This document shows positions 55,161-63,346 of a stretch of 64,000 bases of DNA, piece after piece; within the stretch, counting starts at the first letter, position 1; each line of letters begins with the position of its first letter. The DNA comes from Pseudomonas fluorescens (GTDB lineage: Bacteria > Pseudomonadota > Gammaproteobacteria > Pseudomonadales > Pseudomonadaceae): the NCBI RefSeq assembly GCF_902497625.1, contig NZ_CABVGX010000005.1, positions 102,779 through 166,778 of the forward strand, in the 5' to 3' direction. A program made the position numbers and the translations under genes. Below the pieces are notes generated by a model. The model was given only the letters and a program-made list of their open reading frames with translations, ran no database searches and was not told the origin of the DNA.

Positions 55161-55907
55161 TCATGGGCGATATAGATGCGCATGCCCGGCCCGGTAAAGG
55201 GACGACTCGCTGAACTGATCACTGCCCAATACCCGGCCCACCAGAATCAACGCTGTGCGGCGAAACCCTTTGGCTGCGACCTTCCGGGCAATATCCGCCA
55301 GCGTGCCCACTACCCAATCCTGATCCGGCCAGGTCGCCCGGTGGATCACTGCGATGGGGCAGTCCGCGCCGTAATGTGGCAGCAATTCCAGCAAAATCTT
55401 ATCAAGATGATTAACCCCCAGATGGATCGCCATCGTCGCCCCGTGCTGGGCGAGACTGCCCAGTTCTTCCCCGGCCGGCATCGCCGTCGTGTCCGCGTAC
55501 CGTGTCAGAATCACGCTCTGGGAAACGTCCGGCAGGGTCAGCTCCGCGCCCAGTAGCGCGGCGCACGCAGCGGTAGCAGTCACGCCGGGGACTATCTCGA
55601 AAGGGATGCCGAGTTCACGCAAATAGCGAATCTGCTCGCCTATCGCACCGTAAAGACCAGGATCACCGGAATGCACCCGGGCCACGTCATGGCCCTGAGC
55701 GTGGGCATTCCTGATCAGCTCGATGATCTGCTCCAGGTGCAGTTCAGCGCTGTTAACCACCTGTTCTGCTTGATGGCCCTCCAGCACCGCAGCCGGTACC
55801 AATGAGCCGGCGTAGATGATGACGGGGCAGTGACGGATCAGCCGCTGGCCTTTGACGGTGATCAATTCCGGGTCGCCGGGACCTGCGCCAATGAAGTAGA
55901 CGGTCAT
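55161..55907 (-). CDS. cobM: CobM, precorrin-4 C11-methyltransferase
   Basis: The 248-residue protein is a tetrapyrrole methylase with the N-terminal TVYFIGAGPGDPELIT motif and HSGDPGLYGA, matching CobM/CbiF. It methylates precorrin-4 at C11 with S-adenosylmethionine in corrin-ring synthesis. ATG 55907 is preceded by AGGA eight bases away. It is the last gene of the riboswitch-controlled minus-strand operon, 79 bases after cobE. Confidence 0.95.
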   Translation of the reverse strand: MTVYFIGAGPGDPELITVKGQRLIRHCPVIIYAGSLVPAAVLEGHQAEQVVNSAELHLEQIIELIRNAHAQGHDVARVHSGDPGLYGAIGEQIRYLRELGIPFEIVPGVTATAACAALLGAELTLPDVSQSVILTRYADTTAMPAGEELGSLAQHGATMAIHLGVNHLDKILLELLPHYGADCPIAVIHRATWPDQDWVVGTLADIARKVAAKGFRRTALILVGRVLGSDQFSESSLYRAGHAHLYRP

Positions 55908-55986
55908 CGTCGGTTCCTGTGAAGTAGGGCAGGGCATGTCTTCAGATGAAGATTGCTCATGATCGAAGAGTGGATTATCCGGAAAT

Positions 55987-56400
55987 TCAGGCGGCGCAGG
56001 CCAGTGCGAGGGTAGCCTGCGCATATTTCTGCCGTGCAATCAGCAATTTCGCGGGCGCCTGGGCTAAGTGTTCGGCCAGTGCCAGTGCCGCGCTTTCGGC
56101 CACGCCGTAGCAGCCGGTGCGTTCAAATGCGATATCGGAACGGTGGCTGAGCTGCGGTTGATAGCCGGCCAACTGTTCACTGCTGAAATACAGCAGCGGT
56201 AACGCCAGTTGCTTGGCCAGTTCGATCAGGCCGGCCTCTTCGCGTTTAAGATCAATGCTGGCCAAGGCCTTGATCTGGTGCAACTGAATCTGATGCGCCT
56301 GGAGCGCCTGATCGAGCAACGCGCGCAATGTGCTGACGGGGCAGCCGCGCTGGCAGCCCAGGCCGACCACCAGGGTCGGCGATGCGCCGGTGCTCGTCAT
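55987..56400 (-). CDS. cobE: CobE, cobalamin biosynthesis protein (CbiG C-terminal-like)
   Basis: The 137-residue protein has the CobE/CbiG-C fold pattern (VVGLGCQRGCPVSTLRALL, IKALASIDLKREEAGLIELA, FERTGCYGVAESAALALA). It acts in aerobic cobalamin synthesis; the precise step is not fully established. Its ATG overlaps the cbtA stop (ATGA), and the frame continues upstream only as a shadow of cbtA. Confidence 0.92.
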   Translation of the reverse strand: MTSTGASPTLVVGLGCQRGCPVSTLRALLDQALQAHQIQLHQIKALASIDLKREEAGLIELAKQLALPLLYFSSEQLAGYQPQLSHRSDIAFERTGCYGVAESAALALAEHLAQAPAKLLIARQKYAQATLALACAA

Positions 56401-57101
56401 ACGTCGTATTGGTCGGCGTTTTTGCGGCGGAACAACCAGGCGCTGATCAGGCCGAGGGCCAGCCAGAACGCGACATTGGTTAGCTGCGAAGCGATTTTGA
56501 ACTGCGACTCCAGGGATTCCGGCGCCAGCATCGAATGCACATCCGGTTGTGGCGCGCCGATCACATGGGGTACCGCCAGAATCGCTACACCCAGGACCTT
56601 CATCAGCCAATGACGGCTGAACACGATCAGCGCAATCCCGACAGCGGTAGACGCCGCCGTGCCAATCCACCAGATCTGTCGTTGGGCCAGATCGGCGGCC
56701 GCTGTGCCTGGCAACTCGGGTGGCAGGCCCAGCGTTGGGGCGAGTACGAAGGTCGCATAGCCGGCCAGACCCCAGAGCAGACCCTGAGCCGTCCTGGTCG
56801 GTGCTCGCAGGGTATAGAGACCCGTCAGCATCAACGCGAAGCCGACAGCGACGACCAGGTTGCCACCGGTGGTCGCCAAGACGCGCTGCCAGCCATCTTC
56901 CGGCTCCCACGCTTCGCCATCGTGGCTGTGTGCAGCAGCACCGGCAGCATGTTCGTGCATTTCCACGGCAGCCGGTTCGGATTTTTCGTAGGTTTCCGCC
57001 TGGGTAATCAGCGGCGATACCCAGAAACTTTGCAGCAGTGTCAGCAACAGAGCCGCGAGTAGCCCGGAAAACCCTGCGGTTTGCGCAATACGCTTGATCA
57101 T
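56397..57101 (-). CDS. cbtA: CbtA, predicted cobalt transporter subunit
   Basis: The 234-residue protein has five or so membrane helices and a His-rich loop after the first one (EMHEHAAGAAAHSHDGE), which suits cobalt binding. CbtA and CbtB form a predicted B12-regulated cobalt importer in the inner membrane. It overlaps cobE by ATGA and follows cbtB by 11 bases. ATG 57101 directly precedes the conserved IKRIAQTAGFSGLLAA. Confidence 0.92.
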   Translation of the reverse strand: MIKRIAQTAGFSGLLAALLLTLLQSFWVSPLITQAETYEKSEPAAVEMHEHAAGAAAHSHDGEAWEPEDGWQRVLATTGGNLVVAVGFALMLTGLYTLRAPTRTAQGLLWGLAGYATFVLAPTLGLPPELPGTAAADLAQRQIWWIGTAASTAVGIALIVFSRHWLMKVLGVAILAVPHVIGAPQPDVHSMLAPESLESQFKIASQLTNVAFWLALGLISAWLFRRKNADQYDV

Positions 57102-57112
57102 TTCGGCGGGTC

Positions 57113-57304
57113 TCAATGGCACGGGAAGGCGGCGCTGTGTCGAGTATCGTGGGCGGCATTGTGCACCGCTTCGATGTGCGAGAAACCGGCAAAAAAGACC
57201 AGCGACATCCCAAGGATTGATGCGCAAACGGCCGCCGTCAGGCGCTGGGTCAGGGTGGTGGTGCTTTTATCGGCAGTGCTGCCGGTGCTGCTGATGGTCG
57301 ACAT
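57113..57304 (-). CDS. cbtB: CbtB, predicted cobalt transporter small subunit
   Basis: The 63-residue protein has one membrane helix (LTAAVCASILGMSLVFFAGF) followed by the His-rich segment HIEAVHNAAHDTRHSAAFPCH that is typical of CbtB and suits cobalt binding. It is the first gene behind the minus-strand cobalamin riboswitch, in which the leader ends ~130 bases upstream. Confidence 0.9.
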   Translation of the reverse strand: MSTISSTGSTADKSTTTLTQRLTAAVCASILGMSLVFFAGFSHIEAVHNAAHDTRHSAAFPCH

Positions 57305-57440
57305 GGCGCTTCCCTCTGGTCTGTCAGCGGGTGAATTGAGCGCATGAAAAACCCTGCGATTCAGACGCGCAGAGGCTCGAACAGCGCCCGCCCACCGCGG
57401 GTTTGTCATTCAGCGAACGAAACGATCGCTGTGTGTTGCG

Positions 57441-57640
57441 GGCCGGTCTCCGGGCTCGTGAGGGGTTTGGCGTCAGCCGAAACCTGCAAGCGTCTCCTTC
57501 CCATGCCGATTAACGGGCACAGTGGATCTGACGCTTCGCTCGCTTACCGTTGCGGGGGCAGCACCGGACTGACATGGCTTGGAGTAAAGCACATGATTCA
57601 CCGGTTTCCCGTTTCACCCTGTGAAGGGCACCCGTAACGA
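57441..57640 (-). promoter_or_regulatory. Cobalamin riboswitch of the cbtB-cbtA-cobE-cobM operon
   Basis: Read on the minus strand, the region has the conserved GCCCCCGCAACGGTAA core (57544-57559) and the B12 box GAGCCCGGAGACCGGCC (57441-57457), plus the 5' part GGGAAACCGGTGAA. It should turn off cobalt uptake and corrin methylation when cobalamin is plentiful. Confidence 0.93.
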
Positions 57641-57734
57641 AGCGTGTAGGAGAGCATGGGCGGGGGTTTGGCGTCAATTAGCATGGGTTCTCATCTTTGT
57701 GCCGAGGGGGCTTGCCTGTGGTAAGGAGATTTGC

Positions 57735-57856
57735 CTGTGGCGAGGGGGCTTGCCCCGTTGGGTTGCGAAGCGACCCCATCATTCTTCCAGACATACCGCG
57801 CAAGCAGGTCTGACGACGGCTTCGCCGCCGAACGGGGGCAAGCCCCCTCGCCACAG
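57735..57856. repeat. ~120-bp palindromic repeat, copy 2
   Basis: Arms CTGTGGCGAGGGGGCTTGCC.. and ..GGGGGCAAGCCCCCTCGCCACAG are nearly the same as in copy 1 (54858-54977). It fills the space between the two divergent riboswitches, with further loose GGCTTGCCTGTGG fragments next to it. Confidence 0.9.
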
Positions 57857-57967
57857 GAAAATCCTCATCACAGGCAAGCCCTTTAATAAAAGCAAGTCCC
57901 CTGACCACAATCGTCGGCGACGACTCGCGGACATTGACCCGCTCCCACGCGATGCGTAGCCTTGCGC

Positions 57968-58153
57968 CTTCGAGGTTCTTCGGCATTTGCCGAAGCTAAG
58001 AAGGGAACGCGGTCAATGCCGCGGCTGCCCCCGCAACTGTGAACGGTGCTGTTTGCTGCCACGCCACTGCAGATCCTGTCCAACGGATCCGCGGGAAGGC
58101 GCAGCGAATGCCTGGCCCAACGGCCGGCACACCGTCAGCCAGGAGACCTGCCT
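57968..58153 (+). promoter_or_regulatory. Cobalamin riboswitch of the cobW-cobN operon
   Basis: The region has the core GCCCCCGCAACTGTGAA (58025-58040), GCCACTG further on and the B12 box CAGCCAGGAGACCTGCC (58136-58152). It lies ~115 bases before the cobW start and should repress the operon when cobalamin is bound. Confidence 0.93.
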
Positions 58154-58267
58154 CGACACAGATTCTCACTACAACCGGGCGGGGTGATCCGGTGGCGAAC
58201 TCTTCCGCGCGCGTCTGTCGCAGCGATTGTCGTCCCGTATGCCCGCCACCTTGCGATAGGGCATCCG

Positions 58268-59329
58268 ATGAAAACACTGGCCAAACTTCCCGTCACCATC
58301 GTCACCGGTTTCCTCGGGTCGGGCAAAACCACTTTGCTGCGGCACATGCTCGACAACGCTCAAGGCCGCCGCATCGCGGTGATCGTCAACGAGTTTGGCG
58401 AGCTGGGCATCGATGGCGAAATCCTCAAGCAGTGTTCGATCGGATGCACCGAAGAAGAAGCCAGCGGCCGCGTCTATGAACTGGCTAATGGCTGCCTGTG
58501 CTGCACGGTTCAGGAAGAGTTCTTCCCGGTCATGCGTGAGCTGGTCGCCCGCCGCGGCGACCTCGACCACATCCTCATCGAAACCTCGGGCCTGGCCCTG
58601 CCCAAGCCCTTGGTGCAAGCCTTCCAGTGGCCGGAAATCCGCAGCGCCTGCACGGTTGACGCGGTGATCACCGTGGTCGACAGCCCGGCCGTCGCCGCCG
58701 GCACTTTCGCTGCCTTCCCGGACCAGGTCGATGCCCAACGCAAACTCGATCCGAACCTGGACCACGAATCGCCCCTGCATGAGTTGTTCGCTGATCAACT
58801 GGCCAGCGCCGACCTGGTGATCCTCAACAAGGCCGATCTGATCAGCGCCGAAGACCTGGCCCGCGTTCGCCTGGAGGTCGCCGAAGAACTGCCGCCCGCC
58901 GTCAAAGTCATTGAAGCCAGCAGTGGCCGCGTGCCACTGGACGTGCTGATTGGCCTCGGCGCCGGTTCCGAAGAACACATCGATAGCCGCCACAGCCATC
59001 ACGATCATCACCATGAAGGTGAAGACGATCACGACCATGACGCCTTCGATTCCATCTCGATAGAACTGCCGCAAGCTGACGAAAGCCTGCTGCTGGATGC
59101 GTTGACGCAACTGGTGGTCAAGCACGGCATCCTGCGCGTGAAAGGCTTCGCGGCGATTCCGGACAAACCGATGCGCCTGCTGATCCAGGGCGTGGGCACG
59201 CGGTTCGACAAGCATTTCGACCGCAAGTGGGGCACCGATGAAGCGCGCACCACGCGTCTGGTGCTGATCGGTCAGGAGCTCGACGCTGCGTTGCTTGAAG
59301 CGCACCTGCGCGCCGCGCTCAGCGCTTAA
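58268..59329 (+). CDS. cobW: CobW, P-loop GTPase of cobalamin synthesis
   Basis: The 353-residue protein has Walker A GFLGSGKTT (14-22), the metal-binding CxCC motif (Cys76-Leu-Cys78-Cys79 in NGCLCCTV), the NKAD base-recognition motif and a long His/Asp-rich loop (~237-258, HSHHDHHHEGEDDHDHD). CobW-type GTPases are metal chaperones, and CobW is thought to supply cobalt to the CobNST chelatase. ATG 58268 is used because the longer frame upstream is part of the riboswitch leader. cobN starts three bases after its stop. Confidence 0.96.
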   Translation: MKTLAKLPVTIVTGFLGSGKTTLLRHMLDNAQGRRIAVIVNEFGELGIDGEILKQCSIGCTEEEASGRVYELANGCLCCTVQEEFFPVMRELVARRGDLDHILIETSGLALPKPLVQAFQWPEIRSACTVDAVITVVDSPAVAAGTFAAFPDQVDAQRKLDPNLDHESPLHELFADQLASADLVILNKADLISAEDLARVRLEVAEELPPAVKVIEASSGRVPLDVLIGLGAGSEEHIDSRHSHHDHHHEGEDDHDHDAFDSISIELPQADESLLLDALTQLVVKHGILRVKGFAAIPDKPMRLLIQGVGTRFDKHFDRKWGTDEARTTRLVLIGQELDAALLEAHLRAALSA

Positions 59330-59332
59330 GCC

Positions 59333-62300
59333 ATGCACTTGCTCAGGACCCAGCCCGGCGGCTTCGTCTCGGACGACAACATTGCCGACCTTGGCCAGAC
59401 GCCCGCCGAACTGGTGATCCTGTGCAGCGGTGATTCCAGCCTCGCGTTGCTAGCGGAAGCGGCGCAGCAATTGCCCGATGATTACCCGAGCGTGCGCCTG
59501 GCCAATCCGATGCAGGTGCAGAATCATGCGTCGGTGGATTTGTACGTCGACGATGTATTGCGCCACGCCAAGGTCATTCTGATTTCCCTGCACGGCGGCC
59601 TCGGTTACTGGCGCTATGGCGTCGAGCGCCTGGTCGGGCTGGCTGCGCGCGGCGTGCAGCTGATTCTGGTGCCGGGTGATGACCGCCCGGACCCGGAACT
59701 CAGCGACCTCAGCACCGTGAGCGCGCAAGATCGCGATCGCCTCTGGCAGTTTCTGCGTCAGGGTGGAATGAACAATGCTCTGGACTTCTTTCATTGCCTG
59801 GCGAGCCGTTGGCTCGATCGCGATTACGCCTGGGCCGAGCCGCAAACCCTGCCGCGCACCGCGATCTACCATCCGCACAAAAGCCCCGCGCAGCTGAGTG
59901 ACTGGCAAGCCGCATGGAGACCTGGTCAAGCGGTGGCGGCGGTGCTGTTCTATCGTTCGCACTTGCAGGCCGCCAACACGGCGTTCATCGATGTCTTTTG
60001 TCAGCGCCTGCAAGCGGCCGGCCTGAATCCGCTGCCGATCGCTGTCGCCAGTCTGAAAGAGCCTGGTTGCCTGACGATGGTCGAGGACTGGCTCGACGAG
60101 GTCGACGCGAGTGTCATTCTCAATACCACCGGTTTTGCCCAATCCAGCCCTGAAGCGCCGCACTTGCGCCCGTTCCGGCGCAACATTCCGGTGATTCAGG
60201 CCATCTGTGCGCAGGATAACGAACCCGGTTGGCGCGCCAGCGAGCAGGGTCTTGGCCCCCGTGACCTGGCGATGCACATTGCGCTGCCGGAGCTGGACGG
60301 GCGCATCATCAGCCGCCCGATCAGTTTCAAGGATCTGGCGTGGCGCAGCGAACGCAGTCAGTCGGACGTGGTGTGCTATCGGGCCCAGCCAGAACGCATG
60401 GATTTTGTCGCCGAACTGGCGCGGCGCTGGGTTGATCTGGCGCGTGTGCCCAACGCTGAAAAACGCATCGCCTTGATCCTTGCCAATTACCCGACTCGCG
60501 ACGGGCGCATCGGCAATGGCGTCGGTCTTGACACCCCGGCGGCGGCGCTGAATATCCTGCGGGCGTTGCATCAGCAAGGTTATCCGCTGCCGGCAGAGCT
60601 GCCGGACAGCGGCACCGCGTTGATCCAGCAATTGCTTGGCGGCGTCAGCAACGACCTCGACACCCTTGATCAGCGTCCCTGTCACCAAAGCCTTGCGCTG
60701 GATGACTACCAGCAGATGTTCGACGCCTTGCCGCAGGTCAATCGCCAAGCCGTGCTGGAACGCTGGGGCCCGCCGGACAACGATCCGATGTGCCGTGGCG
60801 GACGAATGATGATTGCCGGTTTGCGCTTTGGTCTGAGCTTCGTCGGGATCCAGCCGGCGCGGGGTTATCAAGTCGATCCGAGCGCGGTGTATCACGACCC
60901 TGACCTGGTGCCGCCGCACGGTTATCTGGCGTTCTATTTCTGGCTGCGAAACACCTATGGCGCCCACGCGGTGATCCACGTCGGCAAGCACGGCAACCTC
61001 GAATGGCTGCCGGGCAAAGGCGTCGGGCTTTCCGAAAACTGCTGGCCGGACGCGTTGCTAGGGCCGATGCCGAACATTTATCCATTTATCGTCAACGATC
61101 CGGGCGAGGGTGCGCAGGCCAAGCGTCGTACGCAAGCGGTGATCATCGATCACCTGATGCCGCCGCTGACCCGCGCCGAATCCTACGGTCCGCTGCGCAA
61201 CCTCGAACTGTTGGCAGACGAATATTACGAGGCGCAACTGCTCGATCCGCGCCGTGCCCGCGAGTTGCAGCGCGACATTCTGCAACTGGTGCGCGACACG
61301 CACATCGATCGCGAACTGCAACTGGACGAGAAGCTCGACAGTAATGCCGATGCGGCGATCTGGCTGCCGCGTCTGGATACTTATTTATGCGATTTAAAAG
61401 AGTCGCAAATCCGCGATGGCTTGCACATTTTCGGCGAGTCACCGAGTGGGCGTCTGCGCATTGATACGTTGCTGGCGTTGCTGCGAATTCCCCGTGGCGA
61501 CGGGCGTGGCGCGCAGTCGAGTTTATTGCGCGCGCTGGCCAAGGCGTTTGAGCTGGGGTTTGATCCGCTGGATTGTGGGTTGGCCGAGCCGTGGACCGGA
61601 CCGCGTCCTGTCGAGCTTCAGTCGCTTACTGATGAAGCCTGGCGCACCGCCGGAGATACCCGCGAGCGACTGGAACTGTTCGCCGCTCAACTCATAGTGC
61701 ATACCCTGATTCAGCCTGAAGCCAACCCCGCCCCCTGTAGGAGTGAGCCTGCTCGCGATAGCGGTATGACAGCCGAAATGGTTATGACTGACCCACCGCC
61801 ATCGCGAGCAGGCTCACTCCTACAGAAACCGAGGTGGGTTGAGGTAGTAGCCATCCTCGACCACCTCCGCGATGCAGTCGCACCTCGCCTCGACGCCTGC
61901 GGCCCTGCTGAAATGCGCGGTCTGCTTGACGCCCTCAGCGGCCATTTTGTCCCGGCCGGGCCGAGCGGTGCGCCGAGTCGCGGGCGCCTGGACGTGCTGC
62001 CGACCGGGCGCAATTTCTATTCGGTGGACGTGCGCAATCTGCCGACCACCACCGCGTGGCGCATCGGTTTTCAGTCCGCCAACCTGATCCTCGAACGGCA
62101 CCTGCAGGACCACGGCGATCACCTGCGTCAGCTTGGTTTGTCGGTGTGGGGCACGGCCACCATGCGCACCGGTGGTGACGACATTGCCCAAGCCATGGCG
62201 CTGATGGGCGTGCGGCCGGTGTGGGCGACGGGCAGTCAGCGGGTCGACGATTTTGAAATCCTGCCGTTGAGCCTGCTTGACCGGCCTCGGGTCGACGTGA

Positions 62301-63199
62301 CCCTGCGCGTGTCCGGATTCTTCCGCGATGCCTTTGCCAATCTGATTCGGTTGTTCGATGCGGCTGTGCAAGCGGTCGCCGGGCTGGATGAACCGGATGA
62401 CCTAAACCCGTTGGCCGCCAAAGTCCGCGCCGAGCGTGCAGCGTTGCTGCAGTCGGGATTGGATGAAGAGGCTGCGAGACGTCAGGCGGGCTGGCGTATT
62501 TTTGGGACCAAACCCGGCGCCTACGGCGCGGGAGTGCAGGGTGCCATCGACGGTCGTCTGTGGCAAAGCCGCGAGGACCTCGCCGAGGTGTACCTGAACT
62601 GGGGCGGTTATGCCTATGGCGGTGCAGACGAAGGCACTGCCGCGCGCGAACAGTTCGCTCAGCGCCTGAGCCAGGTGCAAGCAGTGCTGCAGAACCAGGA
62701 CAACCGGGAGCATGACTTGCTCGATTCGAACGACTACTACCAGTTTCAGGGCGGCATGCTCGCAGCGGTAGAAAGCCTCAGCGGTGAGGCAGCCGCCAGT
62801 TACCACGGTGATCACAGCCAGCCGGATCTGCCGAAAATCCGCACGCTGAAAGAAGAGCTGAACCGAGTGATTCGCTCGCGGGCGGCCAATCCGAAGTGGA
62901 TCGACGGGGTGAAACGTCACGGCTATAAAGGCGCATTCGAACTGGCAGCGACCGTCGACAATCTGTTCGCCTTCGACGCGACCACGCAGTTGATTGACGA
63001 TCATCAGTATGCGTTGCTGGCGGATGCCTACCTGCTGGATCCGTCGACTCGCGAGTTCGTGCGTGAACACAATCCCCACGCCCTGCGCGACATGACCGAG
63101 CGGATGCTGGAGGCGCAGCAACGCGGGATGTGGAAAGAGCCAGGCGAATACCAGCAAGCGCTGGAGAATTTGCTTTTGGATATTGAAGAAGACAGCTGA
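59333..63199 (+). CDS. cobN: CobN, cobaltochelatase large subunit, with an in-frame REPIN
   Basis: The 1288-residue protein is the large subunit of the aerobic cobaltochelatase, which inserts cobalt into hydrogenobyrinic acid a,c-diamide in the cytoplasm using ATP. Family segments are clear: VIHVGKHGNLEWLPGK, GPLRNLELLADEYYEA, FVPAGPSGAPSRGRLDVLPTGRNFYSVD. A stretch of about 31 residues in a variable linker (from ~residue 802, PCRSEPARDSG..PPPSRAGSLLQ) is encoded by a REPIN at 61735-61825, inserted without breaking the frame. The gene follows cobW by three bases; the chelatase ATPase gene follows after another REPIN. Confidence 0.96.
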   Translation: MHLLRTQPGGFVSDDNIADLGQTPAELVILCSGDSSLALLAEAAQQLPDDYPSVRLANPMQVQNHASVDLYVDDVLRHAKVILISLHGGLGYWRYGVERLVGLAARGVQLILVPGDDRPDPELSDLSTVSAQDRDRLWQFLRQGGMNNALDFFHCLASRWLDRDYAWAEPQTLPRTAIYHPHKSPAQLSDWQAAWRPGQAVAAVLFYRSHLQAANTAFIDVFCQRLQAAGLNPLPIAVASLKEPGCLTMVEDWLDEVDASVILNTTGFAQSSPEAPHLRPFRRNIPVIQAICAQDNEPGWRASEQGLGPRDLAMHIALPELDGRIISRPISFKDLAWRSERSQSDVVCYRAQPERMDFVAELARRWVDLARVPNAEKRIALILANYPTRDGRIGNGVGLDTPAAALNILRALHQQGYPLPAELPDSGTALIQQLLGGVSNDLDTLDQRPCHQSLALDDYQQMFDALPQVNRQAVLERWGPPDNDPMCRGGRMMIAGLRFGLSFVGIQPARGYQVDPSAVYHDPDLVPPHGYLAFYFWLRNTYGAHAVIHVGKHGNLEWLPGKGVGLSENCWPDALLGPMPNIYPFIVNDPGEGAQAKRRTQAVIIDHLMPPLTRAESYGPLRNLELLADEYYEAQLLDPRRARELQRDILQLVRDTHIDRELQLDEKLDSNADAAIWLPRLDTYLCDLKESQIRDGLHIFGESPSGRLRIDTLLALLRIPRGDGRGAQSSLLRALAKAFELGFDPLDCGLAEPWTGPRPVELQSLTDEAWRTAGDTRERLELFAAQLIVHTLIQPEANPAPCRSEPARDSGMTAEMVMTDPPPSRAGSLLQKPRWVEVVAILDHLRDAVAPRLDACGPAEMRGLLDALSGHFVPAGPSGAPSRGRLDVLPTGRNFYSVDVRNLPTTTAWRIGFQSANLILERHLQDHGDHLRQLGLSVWGTATMRTGGDDIAQAMALMGVRPVWATGSQRVDDFEILPLSLLDRPRVDVTLRVSGFFRDAFANLIRLFDAAVQAVAGLDEPDDLNPLAAKVRAERAALLQSGLDEEAARRQAGWRIFGTKPGAYGAGVQGAIDGRLWQSREDLAEVYLNWGGYAYGGADEGTAAREQFAQRLSQVQAVLQNQDNREHDLLDSNDYYQFQGGMLAAVESLSGEAAASYHGDHSQPDLPKIRTLKEELNRVIRSRAANPKWIDGVKRHGYKGAFELAATVDNLFAFDATTQLIDDHQYALLADAYLLDPSTREFVREHNPHALRDMTERMLEAQQRGMWKEPGEYQQALENLLLDIEEDS
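61735..61825. repeat. REPIN inside the cobN coding sequence
   Basis: Arms CTGTAGGAGTGAGCCTGCTC.. and ..GCGAGCAGGCTCACTCCTACAG match the REP family seen between other genes here (for example 6076-6168 and 7724-7820). Both arms are translated as part of CobN and contain no stop in that frame. Confidence 0.92.
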
Positions 63200-63208
63200 T
63201 GCCTGCCC

Positions 63209-63300
63209 CTGTGGGAGCGGGCTTGCTCGCGAATACGGTTTGACATTCACCGATGATGTCGACTGACACGCCGCTTTCGCGAGCAAGCCCGCTCCCACAG
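63209..63300. repeat. REPIN between cobN and the chelatase ATPase gene
   Basis: Arms CTGTGGGAGCGGGCTTGCTC.. and ..GAGCAAGCCCGCTCCCACAG enclose a ~45-base loop. Confidence 0.9.
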
Positions 63301-63346
63301 AGGCGACGTTGTCTTTAAGATCACCGACCATGACTGAGAACCAAAG

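Noticed and set aside
54850..55222. Repetitive open frames on both strands across the 19-bp repeats (for example repeating HLW/SICG or RCLHHR units)
   Set aside because: They arise because a 19-bp tandem repeat read in three phases gives a repeating peptide; no ribosome site supports translation.
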